DNA from: Fen-1231 sp035286465
GTDB taxonomy: Bacteria; Gemmatimonadota; Gemmatimonadetes; Gemmatimonadales; Gemmatimonadaceae
DNA length: 64,000 nt
Direction: 5' to 3'
Assembly: GCA_035286465.1 (NCBI GenBank)
Contig: DATEDF010000022.1
Span: 1-64,000 of the forward strand
Shown: positions 16,883 through 24,059 of the stretch, piece after piece
Layout of the letters: every line of letters starts with the position of its first letter
How positions within the stretch are numbered: the stretch's first letter is position 1
Position numbers and translations under genes: made by a program
The notes under the pieces: generated by a model
Seen by the model: the letters and a program-made list of their open reading frames with translations, nothing else
Told to the model about the DNA's origin: nothing
Databases searched by the model: none

Positions 16883-19081
16883 CTCAGCCGCCGCACCATT
16901 CACATCTCGGCGAACACCTCCCCGTACTTCGTCAGATACCGCTCGAGCCGCCGCCGCCGCCTTCTTCTTCTCCCCCGGCGGCTCGGGATACGCGTAATCC
17001 TTGAGCCCGCGCACGTAGCGCTGCATCCACTGGATCTCCTCGGTGTCGCGCACGCGCTGGTGCTTCATCTTGCCGAAGCCGTGGGGCTCGTTCGGGAACC
17101 GCACGTACCGCGAGGGCACCCCGAATCGCTGCAGCCCGGCGAAGAAGTTCATGCTCTGCGCCGGCGTGTCGGTGAGGTCGTTGTCCCCGTGGAGCAGCAG
17201 CGTCGGCGTCTTCACGCGATCCACGTACGTGAGCGAGCTCTTCTCGCGGAACCCCTTGGCGTTGGTCCACGGATCACCGCCGATGTACCAGAGGGTGACG
17301 TCGAAGTTGAACCCGGGCCCGTACTCGCTCGTCCAGTCGCTCACCATCGCGCCCAGGCTCGCCGCCTTGAAGCGCGTGGTCTGCGTGATCGTCCAGCCGC
17401 CGAGGATCCCGCCATACGACCAGCCACGGAGGGCGATGCTGTCGGGCACCGTGATCCCGCGCGCGATCACCGCGTCCACACCGGTCATCAGGTCCTGATA
17501 GTCCCCGCCGCCGATGTCGGCCAGGTTGCCGCGCATCAGCCGGTCGTCGTACCCGGTGGATCCGCGCACATTGGGCGAGAGGAGCGCGTACCCGAGGCCG
17601 TTGTAGACGTGCGCGATCAGCGAGAAGGTGTTGGTCCAGGCGCCGGCCGGGCCGCCGTGGATGTTGAGGATGAGCGGGACCGGCTGCCTCGACGCCGCGT
17701 CGCGGCCGGCCGGCGTGTGGAGGAGTCCCTCGATCGTGAAATCCTTCGCGCTCTTCCACTGGATCACCTCTACCTGCCCCATCGCGATCGAGTCGCGCAC
17801 CCAGGGATTGGCGTCGGTGAGCCGCAGCTGGCGGTCGGCCGTTTGACCCACCGGCCCCACACGGCCGACGTACAGGTCGGACGGCGTGGTGAAGTCCTGG
17901 TACGTGTAGAGGTACGTGCTCCGGTCCTTCGACCACGACGCGACGTTCAGGAGACCGCGGCTCGTCGCCAGGTCGTCGATCTTCCCCGTCGCGACCTCGA
18001 GCCGGCGTGGCCACCGCGCCGTCCCCCAACCGCCGGTGAAATGGATGAAGCGTCCGTCGGGGGTGAACTCCGCGCCGCCGATCGGCCCCGTGTGCCCCTT
18101 GGTGAGGTTCTTGACCTGCTTCGACTCGACGTCGAGCGACCAGAGGTCGCCATTCCCCGCGTCCCACTTGTCCAGGCTCACCGCGCTGAACACGACGGTG
18201 CGACCGTCGGGCGCCCACTGCGGCTGCGCCTCCGGCCCCTTGTTGTCGGTGAGCCGCGTGATCCCCGTGATCCCCGTGATCCCCGTGATCCCCTCCGTCG
18301 CGAGGTCCACCACGTACAGCTCGGCCGCACCACCGGTGTTGCGCTTGTTGTCGGTGCGGGCGGCGAGGACGATGCGCTTGCCGTCTTGTGAGATGTCGAA
18401 CGCGCCGATCGTCCAGTCGCGTCGCGTGAGGCGCGTGAGGGCCTTCGTCCCCAGGTCGTAGATCCAAAGGTTCGACCAGCTCTCACTGCTCTGCCCATTC
18501 GGGCCTTCGTCCACGTACACGTGGTCCCACCCGTCCTTCTTCTTCTTCTCGGCGACGGAATCTTTTTCCGCGCGGCGGATGACGAAGAACGCGCCGGTCG
18601 GGTCGAGGGTCCACGTTCCCTCATTCTCCTTGAACTCGGTGAGCGCGAGCGCCTCGCCGCCGTCGAGCGAGATCGAGTGCAGCTGGCGCACCTTGTTGAC
18701 CGTGCGCAGGAAGTAGAGAGTGCGCGAATCCGGCGCCCACGCGACGTTGCTCGCGCCGGCCTCACCGATGAACTGCTTCGCCGGCGTCGAGACGTCGGTC
18801 GGGGCCAGCCACCAGGTGGTCTTCGCCGTGTCGGTGGCGAAGTCGCGCGTGGTGCGGCTGTAGAAGGCCCACCGGCCGTCGGGGCTGATCAGCGCGCCGC
18901 CGATTTGCACGAGGCGGAAGCCGTCGTCGAGGGTCAGGAAGCGCTTGCCGGCGGGTGCGCCCACTCGGGTGGCGGCCGGCGTTTCCACGCGCGCCTGCGA
19001 GTGCAGCGCGGCGAACGGAAGGACGAGGAGAAGCGCGAGGGCGGAACCGCGAAGCCCGGGTTGCCGGAGAGAAGGGCGCAT
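16775..19081 (-). CDS. exported S9 family peptidase (prolyl oligopeptidase/DPP-like), probable C-terminal frameshift
   Basis: A signal peptide (residues 1-30) precedes a WD40-like propeller of about 380 residues and an alpha/beta-hydrolase domain. The catalytic Ser is in GWSYGG, Asp in LLHGDNDLTD and His in NEPHGFG; NIHGGPAGAW forms the oxyanion region. It should cleave short peptides outside the cytoplasm. A fourfold 9-bp repeat adds GITGITGIT within the propeller. After EPPGEKKK the frame enters a GCC repeat (about 16947-16961) and then runs through the antisense of VapC. Another frame right after the repeat reads LERYLTKYGEVFAEM and stops at 16900, just clear of VapC, so the natural end is probably there. 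Confidence 0.9.
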   Translation of the reverse strand: MRPSLRQPGLRGSALALLLVLPFAALHSQARVETPAATRVGAPAGKRFLTLDDGFRLVQIGGALISPDGRWAFYSRTTRDFATDTAKTTWWLAPTDVSTPAKQFIGEAGASNVAWAPDSRTLYFLRTVNKVRQLHSISLDGGEALALTEFKENEGTWTLDPTGAFFVIRRAEKDSVAEKKKKDGWDHVYVDEGPNGQSSESWSNLWIYDLGTKALTRLTRRDWTIGAFDISQDGKRIVLAARTDNKRNTGGAAELYVVDLATEGITGITGITGITRLTDNKGPEAQPQWAPDGRTVVFSAVSLDKWDAGNGDLWSLDVESKQVKNLTKGHTGPIGGAEFTPDGRFIHFTGGWGTARWPRRLEVATGKIDDLATSRGLLNVASWSKDRSTYLYTYQDFTTPSDLYVGRVGPVGQTADRQLRLTDANPWVRDSIAMGQVEVIQWKSAKDFTIEGLLHTPAGRDAASRQPVPLILNIHGGPAGAWTNTFSLIAHVYNGLGYALLSPNVRGSTGYDDRLMRGNLADIGGGDYQDLMTGVDAVIARGITVPDSIALRGWSYGGILGGWTITQTTRFKAASLGAMVSDWTSEYGPGFNFDVTLWYIGGDPWTNAKGFREKSSLTYVDRVKTPTLLLHGDNDLTDTPAQSMNFFAGLQRFGVPSRYVRFPNEPHGFGKMKHQRVRDTEEIQWMQRYVRGLKDYAYPEPPGEKKKAAAAARAVSDEVRGGVRRDVNGAAAESAEQLEAGRDKVAIEGEGLRDAVTPHQLEGDGVGE
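18259..18294. repeat. 9-bp tandem repeat (GTGATCCCC), 4 copies
   Basis: Four perfect copies, inside the S9 peptidase gene, encode Gly-Ile-Thr repeats on the minus strand in a propeller loop. A recent slippage expansion is the likely origin, as the unit keeps the reading frame. Confidence 0.9.
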
Positions 19082-19115
19082 GGCGACCTGACGGATGGGG
19101 GTTTGCGGTGACGGG

Positions 19116-19544
19116 TTACCGGAGTGTCAGCAGCGCGACGACGGTCCCGAGCGAGGTCACCCAGAAGAGCAGCGAGTAACGCATCATGTCGTTGAACCGG
19201 CGCTCGAACTTGACCTCGAGCTGCGCGGTTTCGTCGTGCGCTTTCGCGAAGCCCGCGCGCATCTCCTGGCGCAGCTCGGCGAAGCCCGCGCGCATCTCTT
19301 GGCTCAACTCGGCGATGTCGGCGCGCGTTTCCTGGCGGTGCTCGGCGAATTGCTCGCGGAGCAAGGCGGCATAGCGGGCGAAGTTGGCCTCATTCAATTC
19401 CCGGAGGTGGCTTCGCTCGGAATCAATCCGGTGCATCCAGTCCACCATTTCCTCGGCGGCCTCGTCTCCGAAGGATTCGCGGAGTTTCTGCGCGAGCCTG
19501 GCGCTGATGAGCATCGGCGACACACCGGTTGAAGTGATCGCCAA
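19116..19544 (-). CDS. coiled-coil protein with C-terminal membrane anchor
   Basis: After LISARLAQKLRESFGDEAAEEMVDWM the protein is a long charged coiled coil containing near-identical 11-residue steps (ELSQEMRAGFA, ELRQEMRAGFA), ending in one membrane helix (SLLFWVTSLGTVVALLTL) at the extreme C-terminus. This is the architecture of DUF1640-like or LA_3696-like proteins, whose role is not established. The start is uncertain: TTG 19544 lies 5 nt after a TATGTT, and ATG 19514 is the alternative. Tail-anchored topology with a cytoplasmic coiled coil is the likely arrangement. Confidence 0.72.
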   Translation of the reverse strand: MAITSTGVSPMLISARLAQKLRESFGDEAAEEMVDWMHRIDSERSHLRELNEANFARYAALLREQFAEHRQETRADIAELSQEMRAGFAELRQEMRAGFAKAHDETAQLEVKFERRFNDMMRYSLLFWVTSLGTVVALLTLR

Positions 19545-19763
19545 GGGTAAACATAGCGCCGCGCGAAAGCGTCACCAAATCGTTGCGGCGAGGGTCAATC
19601 TGCTCCGGTGCTGGCGGCCGCCCGCGATTCCCCTGGTGGAGGGGAAGCCGACCGGCTGGTACAGCACGGAGGTCTTCGGGTCCGTCGGACCTTCGCGCTC
19701 GCATCCCCTGATTGAATGATAAGTTCAGGGCCGGCCCTGCCGCCCCCATCCGGAGTGGATGAG

Positions 19764-21206
19764 ATGATTCGTCACCTTCGCACCCTCGTGCGCCCCCTGC
19801 CCCTCGTCGCCTTCGTCAGCCTCGTCGCCTTCGTCGCCCCCGTCGCCCTCGTAGTGACGCGGCTCGCGGCCCAGCAGGCGCAGCGCCCGAACGTCGTCCT
19901 CATCTTCCCGGACAACCTTGGCTGGGGCGAAGTGGGCGCGTACGGCGGCGTGCGCGGCGTACCGACGCCGAACATTGACAGCATCGCGGCGCAGGGCATC
20001 CGGCTCGACAACTTCAACGTCGAGTTCTCGTGCACGGTCTCGCGCGCGGCGCTGCTCACCGGGCGCTACGCCATCCGCTCGGGTGCGACGCAGCCCGGCG
20101 GCATCACACTCTGGGAGATCACGATCGCCGAGGCGCTCAAGTCCATCGGCTACGCGACGGCGCTGTTCGGCAAGTGGCACCTTGGGGGCAGCGACTGGGT
20201 GCGCAGCCGGACGCCGATTGATCAGGGCTTCGACGAGTGGTACGGGATCCCCAACACGAGCAACGAGGCCCAATTCACGAGCACGCCGGGATTCGATCCG
20301 GCCACCACGGAGCCGCCGTACATCTGGGAACAGAAGGCGGGCGAGCCGGCGAAGCGCGTCACCGTGTTCGACACGGCGTCCCGGCGGCTGGTGGACCGCG
20401 AGGCCGCCACGCGGAGCGTGGGATTCATGGAGCGCAACGTGCGGGCGGGGCGGCCGTTCTTCCTCTTCTATCCCATCACGCAGATTCACTTCCCGACCCT
20501 CCCGCACCCCGACTTCGCGGGCAAGACGGGCGCCGGCGACATCGGCGACGCCATGGCCGACGTGGACCACAACGTCGGACTCGTGCTTTCGGCGCTCAAG
20601 CGACTCGGCGTCGAGCGCAACACGATGGTGTTCTGGTGCACCGACAACGGCGCCGAGGGACGTCGTCCCTGGCGCGGAACGTCGGGCCCGTGGCGCGGGT
20701 TCTACAACTCCGTGATGGAGGGCGGCATCCGCACTCCGTGCGTCATCCGCTGGCCGGCGCGCATCCCGCGCGGGCAGATCTCGAACGAAATCGTGCACGA
20801 ACTCGATTTCTTCCCGACCATCGCGGCGGCGACCGGCGCCGACCTCGTGCCCAGGGACCGCGCGATTGACGGAGTGAACCAGCTTCCGTTTCTCGAGGGG
20901 CGCCAGAAGACGTCGAACCGCGAGAGCGCGCTGTACTTCACGGGCAACACCGTCCGCGCGGTGAAGTGGAAGGACTGGAAGTTCCACTACGCCTTCATGC
21001 CCGAGCCGCGGGTGACCGAGCCGCCGCTGATGCGGCTGTTCAACCTGCGGTCCGATCCGCGCGAGGAGTCCGACATCAAGGACGCCAACCCGTGGGCCAT
21101 CGGGCTCTTCGACAAGCTCGTCGCGGACTACACCGCGAGCACGGAGCGATACCCGAACGTGCCGGTCAGGGCGCAGGATCCGTACACGCCGCCGCGGAGG
21201 CCGTAG
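19764..21206 (+). CDS. exported arylsulfatase-type alkaline phosphatase superfamily protein with altered CxPSR motif
   Basis: A signal peptide or anchor (residues 10-35) precedes a type I sulfatase fold: NVVLIFPDNLGWGEVGAYGG (metal Asp), GKWHLGG, the DxFF-type late segment and FWCTDNGAEG. The nucleophile motif at residues 90-94 is Cys-Thr-Val-Ser-Arg followed by ALLTGRY. Typical sulfatases have Cys/Ser-x-Pro-Ser-Arg, where the proline helps the formylglycine-generating enzyme; here it is Val, so activation may be inefficient or use another route. I chose ATG 19764 because of a GGAG 8 nt upstream; an earlier in-frame start (19716) would place extra residues before the signal. Confidence 0.88.
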   Translation: MIRHLRTLVRPLPLVAFVSLVAFVAPVALVVTRLAAQQAQRPNVVLIFPDNLGWGEVGAYGGVRGVPTPNIDSIAAQGIRLDNFNVEFSCTVSRAALLTGRYAIRSGATQPGGITLWEITIAEALKSIGYATALFGKWHLGGSDWVRSRTPIDQGFDEWYGIPNTSNEAQFTSTPGFDPATTEPPYIWEQKAGEPAKRVTVFDTASRRLVDREAATRSVGFMERNVRAGRPFFLFYPITQIHFPTLPHPDFAGKTGAGDIGDAMADVDHNVGLVLSALKRLGVERNTMVFWCTDNGAEGRRPWRGTSGPWRGFYNSVMEGGIRTPCVIRWPARIPRGQISNEIVHELDFFPTIAAATGADLVPRDRAIDGVNQLPFLEGRQKTSNRESALYFTGNTVRAVKWKDWKFHYAFMPEPRVTEPPLMRLFNLRSDPREESDIKDANPWAIGLFDKLVADYTASTERYPNVPVRAQDPYTPPRRP

Positions 21207-21219
21207 GTTCGCAGCGCGT

Positions 21220-21666
21220 CTACGTTTCGCCCAGCGCCTCGAGATCGGCGAGGTCCTTCTTGCGGCCGCTCGCGCGCTTGTTGCGGATGAATGCCGCTCG
21301 CCCGATGTACGGAACGCTGAGGTCGTTGAAACCGGCAACGACGCGCTCGTTCCACGCCTCGTCGAAGGACACGCCGCTCACGCTCGTCAGGAAGTCGATC
21401 CGGAACGGCGGCACGCCGAACTGCGCGACCACATCAGGGCGGGTGAAGTCGTCCTCACTGACCGCGAGCGATGCGAGGGGCGCGCCGAACGCCGCCAACG
21501 CGGCCCACACCCGTTTCGCATTCTCCGGCGTCGCGTCAATCCAGATGTCGAGGTCCAGCGTCGCGCGCGGGACCCCGTGCACGCCCAGCGCGTGCGCACC
21601 AACGACCAGGAACCGGACGTCGGCGTTGGCCAGTTCAGCGAGGACGTCCCGGAAGTCGTCGGCCAC
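21220..21666 (-). CDS. nucleotidyltransferase-fold protein (AbiEii/MenT-like)
   Basis: The protein has the minimal nucleotidyltransferase signature: VRFLVVGAHALGVHG and then RATLDLDIWID (the DxD pair of metal-binding acids), with a third acidic strand FRIDFLT. This matches the family annotated as nucleotidyl-transferase AbiEii toxin. It begins 5 bp after the stop of a 73-residue gene on the same strand, and the two are probably one toxin-antitoxin or guard unit. Start GTG 21666. The actual target (tRNA, protein or other) is unknown. Confidence 0.8.
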   Translation of the reverse strand: MADDFRDVLAELANADVRFLVVGAHALGVHGVPRATLDLDIWIDATPENAKRVWAALAAFGAPLASLAVSEDDFTRPDVVAQFGVPPFRIDFLTSVSGVSFDEAWNERVVAGFNDLSVPYIGRAAFIRNKRASGRKKDLADLEALGET

Positions 21667-21671
21667 GCCAC

Positions 21672-21893
21672 CTAGTCGCGATCGCGCCGGGCGCCGAGCG
21701 TGGTGACCACGATCGGCATCGTCGCGCGCGTGTAGGCCGGAAGGGGCTTCCCTGCACGCGTCCAGAGCATTTCGCTGAGTTCGGCGACCAGCGCCACTCG
21801 CTCCGCCGCAGTTCCGCCCGCGCGCGAGTCGCTCGCCTCGGGACTGTGGAGCGGTACGACACGCACAGTCATGTCACTACGGTCCGTGGCCAT
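21672..21893 (-). CDS. small conserved-looking protein paired with a nucleotidyltransferase
   Basis: This 73-residue protein (MTVRVVPLHSPEASDSR, GGTAAERVALVAELSEMLW, then PAYTRATMPIVV) lies directly upstream of the nucleotidyltransferase. It has one helix flanked by short strands and no known catalytic motif. The place and size fit an antitoxin-like partner, but that is inference. The gene looks leaderless: a TAAATT hexamer sits exactly 6 nt before its ATG. A second in-frame ATG begins MTVRVV, eight codons... later in the same frame, and could be the start if the message has a leader. Confidence 0.7.
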   Translation of the reverse strand: MATDRSDMTVRVVPLHSPEASDSRAGGTAAERVALVAELSEMLWTRAGKPLPAYTRATMPIVVTTLGARRDRD

Positions 21894-21899
21894 GACTGC

Positions 21900-21905
21900 A
21901 ATTTA
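21900..21905 (-). promoter_or_regulatory. -10 hexamer (TAAATT) placed for a leaderless transcript
   Basis: On the minus strand TAAATT ends 6 nt before the ATG at 21893, so transcription would begin at or within a base or two of the start codon. No ribosome site fits in this gap. Confidence 0.55.
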
Positions 21906-21929
21906 GCGCGCGTGGCGGCCAGGCGCCGG

Positions 21930-22478
21930 TCAGTGCCTGATGTACGTCGCCCTGGTCGTGGTCGTCGCGCCCCCGAGGACGCCGACGCGCGTCGTCTCGA
22001 CCACGAGCAGCGTCGGTGACTCGAGCGTGAGCGCCTGACGCACTTCAGCGGTGACGGCGCGTCCCCCGGCATCGCTCGGCGCAGGGTACGTCGTGGCAAT
22101 GACGAGCGTGCTCCCCACCCACGACGCCTTCGATTTCTGCTCCGACGTGGCGTGGCCGATCATCACGGCGTTGCGCGATTCCGAACCGTCCAGCGCGTAG
22201 GTGAACCGGAGCCGCGGCTGCAGGTCATAGGCCGAGAAGAAGGTGTACTCCACGACGAGGCGGTCCGCCCGCTGCGTGATGGTGAAGGGCGAGCCCCAGC
22301 CGCTCCCCATGTCGCCCCGTCGGAACGACGCGTCGCCCGTGGCGGCCACCGTGACCTGCACGGCAGCCGAATCGGCTCGCACCCACTCGCCGCTGAAGTT
22401 CGGACGCTCCTGGGCTGCCGCGACGGAGACCGCACCCGCCAACGAGAGCAGCCCGGCGAGCGATGTTGCGCGGCTCAC
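21930..22478 (-). CDS. secreted protein of unknown function
   Basis: A signal peptide (MSRATSLAGLLSLAGAVSVAAAQ) is followed by RPNFSGEW, an opening seen in many exported proteins of Gemmatimonadota and Acidobacteria. The rest alternates beta strands with Thr/Val-rich segments, suggesting a small beta-barrel; no cysteines or catalytic motifs stand out. Start GTG 22478 has a GGGAG about 8 nt upstream. It lies 19 bp downstream of the small Lys-rich gene on the same strand and may share its transcript. Confidence 0.7.
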   Translation of the reverse strand: MSRATSLAGLLSLAGAVSVAAAQERPNFSGEWVRADSAAVQVTVAATGDASFRRGDMGSGWGSPFTITQRADRLVVEYTFFSAYDLQPRLRFTYALDGSESRNAVMIGHATSEQKSKASWVGSTLVIATTYPAPSDAGGRAVTAEVRQALTLESPTLLVVETTRVGVLGGATTTTRATYIRH

Positions 22479-22497
22479 GGACGATCTCCCGCTTGCG

Positions 22498-22812
22498 CTA
22501 GGTGCCCTGGTGCGGCGGCTTCTTCGCCTTCTTCGTGCTGTCCTTCTTGATCGTGTCCTTCCCCTGCAGCTTGGCGAGCCGCTGCTTCTCCAGCTTCAGG
22601 GCTTCCCGGAGTTGCCGTGCCTTCGCCGTGTCGCCTGTCTCCTTCGCCTTGCGTGCGTCCGCCTTGTCGTATTTGAGGGTGCGTTTGAGCGCCTTGATGC
22701 TGTCGCTCTGCGGCGTCGCCTCCTTCTTGGCCTTCGCCGGCGGTTGTGCGCCGAGGGCCGTGCCGGCGATGGCGAAGGCCACAACGAGCGGGGTGAGACG
22801 AAGGCGGGTCAT
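22498..22812 (-). CDS. small exported Lys/Ala-rich protein
   Basis: A signal peptide (MTRLRLTPLVVAFAIAGTALGAQ) is followed by about 80 highly charged residues that form an alpha-helical, probably coiled-coil, stretch (ALKRTLKYDKADARKAKETG, then LREALKLEKQRLAKLQ) and a Lys-rich tail. A GGAG precedes the ATG. It resembles small periplasmic helical proteins with no assigned function, and I do not recognise a family. Confidence 0.65.
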   Translation of the reverse strand: MTRLRLTPLVVAFAIAGTALGAQPPAKAKKEATPQSDSIKALKRTLKYDKADARKAKETGDTAKARQLREALKLEKQRLAKLQGKDTIKKDSTKKAKKPPHQGT

Positions 22813-22913
22813 GGCGGCTCCGGGCGTGAGGAGTTCCCTCGCGGGCACGTGCCGCCTCGCATGGCCGGCTCGCGCGTGACGATTCGACGTCAACCATAGC
22901 AGACCATTCGGGC

Positions 22914-23483
22914 CTACGCGAGCCCGAAGAAGGCCGCGATCTCGCCGCGCGGCCGGAGGCCCCAGAGAATCTTGCCGTCGCCGCGAATCACGCGCGGCAC
23001 GCCGCCCAGTCGCTCGGTCGCCCAGTCCAGCTCCCAGTTCTCGACGATATCGGCGGCGTCGGGGTCGTCCAGCTCGACCGCTCGCGGCACGCCGACCGCG
23101 TCCGCCACGCGGTGCAGCACCGCCATCTCGGAGAGATCGGCTCCGACGCGCCAGTACGCCCGATAGAGCGCGTCGCGGAACGGAGCCGCCCTCGACGGCA
23201 ACGCGCGCGCCACGGAGGCCGCCGCCACGATCGCGCGCGCGCTGTTCGGCCGGCCGCGTGGCAGCGCGATCGCGATGCCATCCACCCGCCGACGGACGTC
23301 CTCGATCTCGTCCTCGAGCTGATTCATCGCGCGCCGGTCGAGCGGCTTCATCGGCGCCGGCAGCGAGGGCTCGTGTTGCACGCCCCGCCAGTGCACCAGG
23401 TCGGTGATGCCGAGCGCGATGAGCTGCTCGTTGAGTCCGAAGCACTCGACCGTCGTGAAGTCCGTGTAGAGCGTGTAGTCCAC
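22914..23483 (-). CDS. DsbA/HCCA-isomerase-like thioredoxin-fold protein
   Basis: The fold order suggests a DsbA-family protein: first strand and helix YTLYTDFTTVECFGLNEQL, a helical insertion of about 100 residues and the cis-Pro strand LGGVPRVIRGDGKILWG near the C-terminus. The usual CxxC is replaced by a single Cys (Val-Glu-Cys-Phe), so it is unlikely to be a normal dithiol oxidase; 2-hydroxychromene-2-carboxylate isomerase and glutathione-S-transferase kappa relatives also lack the pair. GTG 23483 lies 6 bp after the TlpA stop, giving an operon with TlpA and the sialidase-like gene. Confidence 0.7.
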   Translation of the reverse strand: MDYTLYTDFTTVECFGLNEQLIALGITDLVHWRGVQHEPSLPAPMKPLDRRAMNQLEDEIEDVRRRVDGIAIALPRGRPNSARAIVAAASVARALPSRAAPFRDALYRAYWRVGADLSEMAVLHRVADAVGVPRAVELDDPDAADIVENWELDWATERLGGVPRVIRGDGKILWGLRPRGEIAAFFGLA

Positions 23484-23489
23484 GAACTG

Positions 23490-24059
23490 TCAGTCGCGGG
23501 CGATGGGCCCCGCTTCCTCCAACGCCTTCGTGAGCACCGCGTCCAGCTCGGGCTCGTCCTTGCCGAGCGGCCCCAGCCGCTTCCAGCGGAGCACTCCGTC
23601 TCGCCCGATCAGGTAGGTCGCCGGCACGCCGACCGCGTAGAAGAGCCCCGACACGCGGTCGTCGCCGTCGTGCCAGAGCGCATAGGTCACGCGCCGCTCG
23701 GCGGCAAACTCCTTCACGCGCTCCGCGTCACTCGAGGCGTCAATGCTGACCCCCACGAGCGAAAGGCCTCGCGAGGCGTAGCGCTGGTGAAGCGCTTCCA
23801 GGTCCGGCATCTCGGTGCGACAGGGCACGCACCACGTGGCCCACACGTTCAGGAGCACGACCCTGCCCCGCAGCTCGGCGAGTGATGCCGGTCCTCCGGT
23901 GAGGGAAACGGCGGAGTACCCCGGCACGCGCCGGCCGACCTCCACGACGGCTGCGTCGCCGGCGGCCGCGCCACACCCGGCGAGCGACGCCGCCGCGCCC
24001 AGCGTGAGCGCCGTGCACCGCACCGCGCCACGCAGTGACCGAAGGCACCCGCGACTCAC
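23490..24059 (-). CDS. TlpA-type thiol-disulfide reductase, lipoprotein
   Basis: The lipobox SLAGC puts lipidated Cys at residue 29. The thioredoxin domain has the reactive pair in WATWCVPCR (Cys77, Cys80), the cis-Pro in VGVPATYLI and the insert typical of TlpA/ResA proteins. It should sit in the cell envelope and keep target cysteines reduced, often for cytochrome c or copper-centre maturation. GTG 24059 overlaps the stop of the upstream BNR gene (GTGA), so the two are co-translated, which suggests that the Cys-rich BNR protein is a partner or substrate. Confidence 0.88.
   Translation of the reverse strand: MSRGCLRSLRGAVRCTALTLGAAASLAGCGAAAGDAAVVEVGRRVPGYSAVSLTGGPASLAELRGRVVLLNVWATWCVPCRTEMPDLEALHQRYASRGLSLVGVSIDASSDAERVKEFAAERRVTYALWHDGDDRVSGLFYAVGVPATYLIGRDGVLRWKRLGPLGKDEPELDAVLTKALEEAGPIARD

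Noticed and set aside
16775..16899. C-terminal tail of the S9 peptidase as a real domain
   Set aside because: The residues are the antisense of VapC and lack any pattern; the alternative frame gives a better natural ending.
19725..21338. 537-codon minus-strand open frame opposite the sulfatase
   Set aside because: An antisense shadow, rich in Arg/His/Val, with no family resemblance.
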